From Odiellus spinosus (lineage: Eukaryota > Arthropoda > Arachnida > Opiliones > Phalangiidae), in the NCBI GenBank assembly GCA_963920705.1, contig OY987226.1, positions 2,110,501 to 2,174,500 on the forward strand: a stretch of DNA of 64,000 nt, written 5' to 3'. The notes beneath the pieces were generated by a model that had not been told where the DNA came from, searched no databases, and was given only the letters and a program-made list of their open reading frames with translations. Positions 56,694-64,000 of the stretch are shown piece by piece; positions within the stretch are counted from its first letter, which is position 1; every line of letters begins with the position of its first letter. The position numbers and the translations under genes were made by a program.

Positions 56694-57594
56694 TCACCAT
56701 TATTCAGGAATGCCTTTGCATTATATTATTTAGTTTTATTATACTATTAAAAAAATACTCAAAATATTATACCTCTGGGTTGACTTCAAAATGAAAATAT
56801 CAAAAATATTAGGGTGATTTTTTTTTTCAATATATGACGTAATAAATTAATAATCTAATCAAGAACGAGCTAATTTAGCGCGATTCAAAGAGTGAGTGCT
56901 ACTCCATGCACGTGTCGCGGGGATTTTATTAAGACAAAGGTACAAAGGCGTGTTTTGGAAAGTTTTTTTTAAATAAATATGATCTGGTGAAGAGAAAGTA
57001 CCTTTACGAAAAAGACCGCGCGAAAGCGACCTTATCACGCTCGAGAATCAACTGCAGGCTTTACAATATCCACGTTTTTTTTATTTTAAAAATTACGAAA
57101 ATGGTGATTATAAAATATGTATTTTTACTGTCGTTGTAATTTTGTTATGTGGCATCAGAAGCCGATGAAACCCTCCTTTGAAGTCTATTACTCCCGGGTC
57201 TTGTCTACCCCTCTCTGTATGGGTTATTCTCAAAAGGCGCGATTCGTACGCCTCCTAACGGTAGATGTTTTCGGAGCGGGAGCTCGTCGAGCGAATATCT
57301 CTAGCAGCCTTGGAGTTCGTCCAAAAAACGTCGTCGTTTGTGGAGAGAGAGAATTTCCAATTTTCCGTAGACAGGGGGGATGAAGTAGGACCCCTTCTAA
57401 CTCGTAAAATTGGGAATTTAACCATACAGAGAGGAGCGCTATATCGAACATTGGAGTAGTAGACTTCAAAGGAGGGTTTCATCGGCTTCTGGTGGCATGT
57501 GTATATATATTTTGAATCGTTTTTTTAACGATCTTTACGAAAATATAACTCAATTTGCATTTCGAGTTCGTGAAAATATCGCGATAGTCTCACT
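56694..57594 (+). mobile_element. Family A copy 8, carrying B5
   Basis: TTAA (56690-56693), agtgaagatgtcaccattat, the A 5' body, a foreign segment (56860-56995, see preceding entry), then gtacctttacgaaaaagacc, ccttatcacgc, gtctcact and TGAA (decayed TTAA). B5 splits the 3' half. Confidence 0.85.
57156..57491 (+). mobile_element. Family B MITE, copy 5
   Basis: 336 bp; perfect 7-bp duplication gtggcat (57149-57155, 57492-57498). Its target in A is 2 bp from that of B3 and B6, and it is in the opposite orientation relative to A. Confidence 0.95.
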
Positions 57595-57901
57595 TGAATT
57601 AACAGTCAATTTAATTCCGATTAAAAATGTCGATTAAACCGCAATTTTGGAAAAATGATAATTGGTTCGCGGAGAGTCAGAGTCATGAGTCGATTGATCA
57701 ATTAGCTAGACTCGATCGTGGATTACATTTTAATATAGCCAACAATTGAAAAACCCGCTCGACGCCACGAAGTTGGTGGTCTGACTGCCGGTTAACGTCT
57801 GTTACATGTCGACAAAATAATTCGCAAATGTGTTAATTTATTCGTAAAACTTTTAAAATTTATCATAGAATTTTGTAGTGGGTAATTTCTGGTTATAATT
57901 A
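57595..57901. other. Unassigned DNA
   Basis: No gene or family recognised. Confidence 0.4.
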
Positions 57902-58442
57902 GAGCTCGGAATCTTCCGTTATTCGTATATTTTCAGATATTTTATTTTAGGATAAATTGTTTTGTAACTAAAAAAATTAAATTTTTATATTCTTATAATT
58001 GTTAAACGTATAAGGTTTACCCGAAGATAAGCCTTCGCCGCTTTATCTATCTACAAATTACTCGTATTCAAACGTATAACGATGGATAAGAAACATTCGC
58101 GTTTCCAGAATTAGTCTAAAATACAAGAAACAATTTTTCAAATTGACTTTTAATTCGAAGAATAGAAATAAAACGATAAGATTTTAAATCATCTTTTTAT
58201 TCGTTATTTTTCAGGAAAATAAATTTTGAATTAAATTTTTATCCGAACGTATAACGCGGATAATATTTTAAGATAAGGCGGCCATTTTTGGATAAAAACG
58301 GATATGGATTATGTTTTTTTACTTTATCTTGGAATAAGTTAACTCAAATGAAAATTAGTCTAATTTTAATCAAACTGATAATATAAAATCAGAATTTAGT
58401 AGATTTTATCCAATTAATAAAAATGATACAAATTCCGAGTTC
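57902..58442 (-). mobile_element. Family G MITE, copy 6
   Basis: 541 bp; TA at both edges; ends gagctcggaatc and attccgagttc (one change). Full body. Confidence 0.92.
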
Positions 58443-58838
58443 TAGTTTCCAGTTAACTTATTCGAAGATAAAATAACAAAATAATAATCGTATCCATATT
58501 TATCTTCTTCACTCTCCCTTTATTGATCTAGCGTCACTGATTTATTCCAATACTGAACTTGACTAACTCTTCAAAAGTATCCTTTACGTTACACGATATT
58601 GTGGGATTTCATTTGTAAGGTCGCGAAATGATCCTTCAAATTGGGAAATATTAAAGGGATACAATTAGCTGAAATTAAGTTTTTTTTTCCTCTCATTTAC
58701 CTTACGTAAAAATATGCCCCTCTGAATTTTTTCATAATTTTTGAAGAAGTTCTTCTACTAGAAAAGATATTTCAAAGATTTTATAACTTAAACGGGTTTG
58801 AATTTCGCTACAGTAACTTCTCGTCCAATCAGCAGTCG
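58443..58838. other. Unassigned DNA
   Basis: A TTAA-type start (ttaaagggatac near 58651) has no visible partner. Confidence 0.4.
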
Positions 58839-59294
58839 CAGGGTGACCACTTTTCCTATATTTCCTATTTTTTCCTATATTTTCACCTCCTTCCTATTTT
58901 CTCCTATAATTTAATGTCAATTCCTATATTTCTACTCAAAATCTCTAGTTAAGGGTAAAGTTCTAAATCATACTGTCAGCCGTGGCTGTATAAGATGATT
59001 TTAGCTTAACTGTACATTTTCCAGTTAAAATAGTCTGTAAAATTCCATACTATTTAAGCAATTGGATCGTATTAATACCGTGTTTAAACCGGTGGCGAGA
59101 GTTGTGACGCAATAATAAACATGGTTCTTACTTTTAATTAATTATTTTCTTATTTTATCATATATATTTTACACTTATTTCTTCCTATTTTATCCTATAT
59201 TTTACATAAAATTCTTCCTATATTTTCCTATATTTCGCAAAGAAATTTCCTATATTTCCTATATAGGATTTTCAAATTTTCAATGGTCACCCTG
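58839..59294 (-). mobile_element. Family I MITE, copy 2
   Basis: 456 bp; ends cagggtgaccact and tggtcaccctg; perfect 6-bp duplication cagtcg (58833-58838, 59295-59300). The middle is about 95% like I1 by eye. Confidence 0.93.
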
Positions 59295-59687
59295 CAGTCG
59301 CTTTAAAAGACATCTAAGTGTTTGTAAATTATTTAATTGGGACGTGGATTTTCTAATTTGATTTTGACGGGAGATATATTTTTAAAGTAAAGTAACCCTA
59401 ACGATTAGTTGTGAAATAATTTAATAAATTAATTATTAAAAATCATGGGAAAAATTAAAAACGCGATTAAAAATTTCAGTTCATAGTCTTCCTTTAAGGA
59501 TTGGTTGGGGGTTGAGTAAGACCAATCGCGAGATTTATTGTCGAACTGGGAGTCCTTGCGTCTTGTTATCAGCAAGGTGAAGACGTTATGTTTAATGTTT
59601 AAGAGTCTAGCTGGTTTATATAGTTACGCCAAACTAATTTTGACTCACTAAAGCTTTTGGTACTCGTTTCCGGCGCTGCCATTATCA
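59295..59687. other. Unassigned DNA
   Basis: No gene or family recognised. Confidence 0.4.
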
Positions 59688-59858
59688 ACTACGTTCACAC
59701 TTGACACTTTGAAACCGTTTTCAAACCGTTTCGAGTCGTCAAATCGACTTTTTAAGATTTTAATTTTGTTTCTTGATCAAAAATCTACAAGGGTGACCCC
59801 AAAATTTTATCATTTGACCTTTCCAAAACGGTTTCAAAGTCTGTAGTGTGAACGTAGC
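59688..59858. mobile_element. Family E foldback MITE, copy 3
   Basis: actacgttcacacttgacac to gtagtgtgaacgtagc, with tttcttgatcaaaaatctac inside. 15 bp before F10. Confidence 0.85.
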
Positions 59859-59872
59859 TAATATGTTTTCCT

Positions 59873-60318
59873 TCTTAAGCCTTGGAATCGATTTAAACCG
59901 TTTCAAATCGTTTCCCTGGAGTCGCGTGAACGGGACTTCGAATCGATTTGATTGGATTCTCGAAACTGCTTCGGGAACCAGTTTCGTACCGATTCGGCTG
60001 GTTTCAACAACCGATAGTTGAAGCTACGATAAATCGATTTAAAACGATAACGGGTGAACACGTGACGTTTAAAACGATTCCTGACGATTTGAATATTAAG
60101 TTACGTTCACACTAGAGAATTTAAAACCGTTTTCAAATCGTTTTCAACCTTCAAATAAACTATTCAAGATAATAGTTCGATATTTTGAGAAATATTCTTG
60201 CCAGTTGACCCCAAAATTTTACAATTTGACCTTTCTAAAACGGTTCAAATCGGTTTCAAAGTCTCTAGTGTCAACTCAGTCTCAGTTTAATTTTACCGTT
60301 TCAAATCGATTAAGAAAC
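59873..60318 (-). mobile_element. Family F copy 10, interrupted by E4
   Basis: F core (tctcgaaactgcttcgggaa, gtttcaacaaccgatagttg, gttttaaacgattcctgacg) is broken after gaatatta by E4 and resumes with cagtttaattttaccgtttc. Confidence 0.82.
60100..60280. mobile_element. Family E foldback MITE, copy 4 (diverged)
   Basis: gttacgttcacactagagaa ... ctctagtgtcaactcagt, with arms cgttttcaaatcgttttca and ctaaaacggttcaaatcgg. Second case of E inside F. The 119-codon frame 60205-60564 begins in this repeat and continues into 245 bp of unassigned DNA; the unassigned part has no motif I know. Confidence 0.75.
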
Positions 60319-60564
60319 CGAACAAAATTAACTTCGAACGCCGTTTTAATTAAGAACCGCGAAAAGTCACATTGCGTAACTACCGTGAGCCACTCGGAAC
60401 CATCTTGTTTCTTCGATAAGAATTTAGAGCTTCCAAGTCGTTTGTGGGGTTGCTTCCTGAAGCTGCCGACGTTTTTAAGTGCCTTATTTGCATTTCTAAC
60501 TGAAGATAAACTAGTAAATAATTTTTCAAGTAGCTCAGGCCGCCTATATCTAAACTTTTCTTAA

Positions 60565-60705
60565 AGGGAGAATGAAACGAATTAATGGATTTTTATCTAT
60601 TCTTTATCGTTTAAATATGCTTAATCCACGATTTAAAAGTTTACAAAACAAATATTAAACTAGAAATAAATTTAAAACTTACCCTGAAAATAGGCTTAGC
60701 TGAAT
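60565..60705 (+). mobile_element. Family J left half
   Basis: TTAA (60561-60564), agggagaatgaaacgaatta, aagtttacaaaacaaatatt, ccctgaaaataggcttagct. It stops where A9 begins. Confidence 0.85.
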
Positions 60706-60719
60706 TTATTCTCAAAATA

Positions 60720-61406
60720 AAAGAAATTAGAATGTTAAAAATATGTAGGTTATTTTTTTTCCGATATATGACGTGGTTTATTTCTAGATTTAGTACTTTT
60801 ACGAAAAAGACCGCGCGAAAGCGATCTTATCACTGTTGCCAATCAACTGTAGGCTCTACAGTATCGAAATCACGTGACCATAATGATGACAGGGAATTTT
60901 TATTTTAAAAAAATCGAAAATGGGCGATTATAAAATATGTATTTTTACAGTCTCGGTAATTTTTTTCTATGTCAGAAGCCGATGAAACCCTCCTTTGAAG
61001 TCTACTACTCTAATGTTCCATATAGCGCTCCTCTCTGTATGGGTAAAATTCCCAATTTTACGAGATCGGAGGGGTCCTACTTCATACCCCCCTGTCTACG
61101 GAAAATTGGAAATTCTCTCTCTCCACAAACGATGACGTTTTTTTTGACGAACTCCGAGGTTGCTAGAGATATTCGCTCGACGAACTCCCGCTCCGAAAAC
61201 ATCTACCGTTAGGAGGCGTACGGATCGCGCCTTTTGAGAATAACCCATACAGAGAGGGGTAGACAAGACCCGGGAGTAATAGACTTCAAAGGAGGGTTTC
61301 ATCGGCTTCTGCTATGACATATGTATATATAATTTGAATCGTTTTTTAACGATCTTTCCGAATATGCTACTCAATTTTAATTTGAAAAATCCATGACACC
61401 CTCACT
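60720..61406 (+). mobile_element. Family A copy 9, carrying B6
   Basis: gtacttttacgaaaaagacc, gtaggctctacagtatcgaa, cgtgaccataatgatgac, then B6, then tatgacatatgtatatataa and ccctcact followed by TTAA (61407-61410). The 5' end is lost against J4. Confidence 0.85.
60973..61311 (-). mobile_element. Family B MITE, copy 6
   Basis: 339 bp; the right flank is ctatgac and the left flank ctatg-t, so the 7-bp duplication is slightly eroded. Same target position and same relative orientation in A as B3. Confidence 0.92.
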
Positions 61407-61411
61407 TTAAT

Positions 61412-61747
61412 TCTTACTACTTAATAAATATAAGTGTTGTTTTCTTTTTTTTTTTTTTTTTTCATAAATTTAATGAAAAAAAAAAACAAAAAAAACAAAC
61501 AAGCTCAATATGCAAACCCTTTTCACTCGACACTCTTGGCTATAACTTCTGTAACGAAGAGGAAATTTCAGGGCCACCCCCGTTTAAGCCTTGGCATGTA
61601 TTTTCACTGTTAATTACGGTTTCAAATAATCCCCCCGAAAAAAAAGAAAAATCTTCTTAAAATAGATTTTTCGTTCAGTGGTTGCCGCGTCCAAGATGAA
61701 AAGATTAATGCACCGTAAGGCTACTCTCGAAATAAATAAGATTTTAA
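61412..61747. other. Unassigned DNA with poly-T/A
   Basis: T-run near 61446-61462 and A-runs near 61480-61498; no gene. Confidence 0.45.
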
Positions 61748-61941
61748 AGGGATAGTGAACTGTTAATCCAGAAATCATTCATGTTTTTTGCGAACTTGTT
61801 ACGGGAAAACTAAAACCACGTAAAAATAAACCGGTTTCACTATTTAAAATTAGAATAATTAAAGTATTTAATTTATTCTAAAGATAAATTAAAATAATAA
61901 TTATTATAATTTTTCAAAAAATACAAGCTTTCACATTCCCT
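61748..61941. mobile_element. Family K-like MITE, copy 2
   Basis: 194 bp between TTAA at 61744-61747 and 61942-61945; ends agggatagtgaac and ttcacattccct. Interior diverged from K1. Confidence 0.65.
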
Positions 61942-61954
61942 TTAAGATAAATTT

Positions 61955-62301
61955 CAAGGTTTCCACAGGTCAGGGAAAAGTCAGGGAATTTCAAAATTAA
62001 CCAAAAAAGTCAGGGAATTTTAAGATATTTTAAAAAGTCAGGGAATTTAAAGATCTTTCAAGAAGCCAGGAAATTGCAATCATTATCCGCGGAAAAGATT
62101 CTCAGCTGACCGTGTCAGTTGTATAGATTACAACAAAGATACGCCTGCAACAAAGTTTGGCGAACGCGATTATATAAAAAATAAAAGGTTAAAAATTGGG
62201 TAGTATTAGCCGAAAACGGTCAGGGAAAATCGTTGGAAAAGGTCAGGGAAAACCCTGCAAAAATCAGGGAATTTGAATCTGAAAAAATTGTGGCAACCCT
62301 G
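61955..62301 (+). mobile_element. Family H copy 7 (full length)
   Basis: 347 bp, caaggtttccacaggtcagg to attgtggcaaccctg. The complete single-copy form: outer gtcagggaa words, ccgcggaaaagattctcagc, a short hairpin-forming middle, inner ggtcagggaaaa words. Best reference for the family. Confidence 0.9.
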
Positions 62302-62639
62302 TGATAGTGCTGTCATTAATGCTTGATTGGTCTCATTTTTCCCTTTACTGTAATTCAAAGCCCTAAAAGTTTTGATAACTGCTTAGTCGTAATTTGGGAT
62401 AATGAAATTCCAAAAAAGTTCTAGTTCATTAGTAAAAATTATAAACAAATCTTATTTTTCCAAACCATTTTATCATAAAGACTTCAGCTTATCTGGGATT
62501 CAAATAGAAGTTGTAAAGACGCGGTAACTTAGACATTAGGACATTCAGTAACAAATGATCGCGAGTTTCTACCCAATTCTTGTAGTATTATTTAAAATTT
62601 TAAAGGTTAACACGGTGTTAAATTAGAAATATGAATAGG
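62302..62639. other. Unassigned DNA
   Basis: No gene or family recognised. Confidence 0.4.
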
Positions 62640-62765
62640 CCGAAATTTTGGCCACTCCCTCTCCTGAAAATGAAAATTTTTCTCGAAAAGAAACAGAGTA
62701 AAAAGCAAATTTAAAATCCTCTTTACGAGAAAACTGTTGAATTTTTTGGAGTGTAATTTTTTAAA
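62640..62765 (+). repeat. Dispersed repeat Z, copy 2
   Basis: Diverged partner of 2318-2440. The 67-codon minus frame over it is not shared with copy 1. Confidence 0.5.
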
Positions 62766-62784
62766 GCCTCTTTTTAGAACATTT

Positions 62785-62970
62785 AAGCACGGCCCGCCTA
62801 ATTCCAACACTCTCTCCCGACTCTAAAATATCGAGGAAGAGTCCAAATCACTCGAGCAAGACAGGGGTGTTAACTTTTTTGTCTATTTTTAAGTGATGGG
62901 CTATGACGTATACCTGAACCTTTGCTGATAGTTGTTTACTTTTATGGAAATGAAATAATAGACTTCTGAA
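62785..62970 (-). mobile_element. Family S MITE, copy 4 (partial)
   Basis: cacggcccgcctaattccaa, tatcgaggaagagtccaaat, caggggtg, and the right end gtttacttttatgg ... atagacttctga, matching S3. Confidence 0.8.
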
Positions 62971-63641
62971 TATACCCATTTTGCCACGTGCCACCCACCC
63001 TTTAATTTAATATTTAAAAATATATATTTCAAAGGAATGATTTTTTTCACACCCCCTTTAAAGTTTTGCTCTTTAAAGTTCATTCATTAGACTCGGGCGA
63101 ATATGAGTCTTAACTTAGTAAAGGGGAAAGTTTCCCGCGGCTGAAGTTATTAAGGAACTTGTAGATAAACAAAGATTCGTTTCAAAGCTTTTTTATCCAA
63201 CAAGGCAAGTTTAAAAAAAAAAAAAAAGTTTATATATATTTATATATATATATAAGAAAATAGTTTTTCTGGTGTAGCAAAGTGTCGTCTACGAGAATTT
63301 GGCGCCAACTTTTTATTTTGGAAAGAAAAAAAAAAAGAAAACACGATTTCTTTCCTTTAACGTTTTAATAGAAAAAGATTTCGCGTTTGAATCAGACGCT
63401 TTAATCTTAAACCACCCTTCTTTGGAATTTAAACATTTTTAGCCTAGTAGGAACTAGGAAAAAAAAATGTTTCTATATACATTTAAAAGCAGAAATATTG
63501 TTTGTTTTGTGGCGCCATCTTTGGTAAGGTTTAAATACGATGTGTTTGGGTGTTGGAGTGATATTAATGTTACTTAATATTTTCTTGTAAAATTAAATGA
63601 CGAATTTAATCTGTAACATCTGCAAGAAGGTTTACTTTTTA
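62971..63641. other. Unassigned DNA with microsatellites
   Basis: A-run and (TA)n near 63215-63256. No gene recognised. Confidence 0.45.
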
Positions 63642-64000
63642 ATTGGATGGTTAAGAACCAATTATATACGTTTTGATCGAATTTGCTATCTCATTGGATG
63701 ATTAAGAACCAATTATATACGTTTTGATTGAATTTACCATCTAATTGGATCATTAAGAACCAATTATATACGTTTTGATCGAATTTGCTATCTCATTGGA
63801 TGGTTAAGAACCAATTATATACGTTTTGACTGAATTTACAATCTCATTGGATCATTAAGAAGCAATTATATACGTTTTGATCGAATTTGCTATCTCGTTG
63901 GATGGTTAAGAACCAATCGTTTACGTTTTGATTGAATTTACCATCTAATTGGATCATTAAGAACCAATTATATACGTTTTGATCGAATTTACAATCTCAT
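63642..64000 (+). repeat. 51-bp satellite, dimeric, continuing past the window
   Basis: Seven units at 63642, 63693, 63744, 63795, 63846, 63897 and 63948, exact 51-bp spacing: attggatSRttaagaaccaa..tatacgttttga..gaattt..atctc. Odd and even units differ at tcgaatttgct versus ttgaatttacc, giving a 102-bp higher-order period in most of the array. The array continues beyond base 64000. Confidence 0.95.

Noticed and set aside
60205..60564. 119-codon frame as a gene
   Set aside because: It starts in family E/F sequence; the remainder shows no recognised motif, so there is not enough support.

Overview
The window looks like gene-poor nuclear DNA from an invertebrate animal. It is A+T-rich by eye but keeps many CpG-containing motifs. 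It has poly-A/T runs, very short open frames, no bacterial-style gene packing, and a very dense layer of short inverted-repeat transposon relics (MITEs) plus satellites. I could not assign a phylum; an arthropod or similar is only a guess. I found no convincing complete protein-coding gene. Most of the longer open frames lie in tandem arrays whose unit length is a multiple of 3 (24 and 30 bp), or in repeats shared between loci. The one gene-like signal I would keep is a possible first coding exon on the minus strand at 39294-39359.

Most of the sequence sorts into recurring families, given local labels here. TTAA-target families are A, J, K, L and Y, all with ends starting AG[G/T/A]GA. Families with 7-bp target duplications and CA...TG ends are B (six copies), D (two), X (one) and probably S. 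G is a TA-target family (six copies plus two of a diverged subfamily). H is the 'gtcaggga' family with CAGGGTTGCCAC ends. I has CAGGGTGACC ends and 6-bp duplications. E and F share terminal motifs. C, T, W and two unnamed elements are single foldback elements. Several are nested: B in A, J, C and L; D in S; E in F.

Layout. 0.5-8.1 kb: two inverted copies of a 23-bp satellite with a conserved flank, A-type elements between them. 8.6-11.8 kb: S/D, E, F and J. 12.2-16 kb: three tandem arrays (22 bp, 24 bp, and a 30-bp array that reverses orientation). 16.4-36.7 kb: scattered MITEs. 37.3-37.6 kb: a minisatellite apparently grown from family H. 40.1-44.5 kb: a 4.4-kb element with roughly 260-bp inverted ends enclosing about seven tandem, individually palindromic 535-bp units. 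44.5-53 kb: foldbacks, hAT-like X, nested J/B, G copies and tRNA-like motifs. 53-62.3 kb: A, F, H, G, I, E, B and K copies. The last 360 bp are a 51-bp tandem repeat running off the window.

Since no genes work together here, the biology is that of mobile DNA: target-site choice, element-in-element insertion, co-mobilised chimeras, and birth of tandem arrays inside elements. All families are inferred only by comparing parts of this window with each other; no database was consulted.
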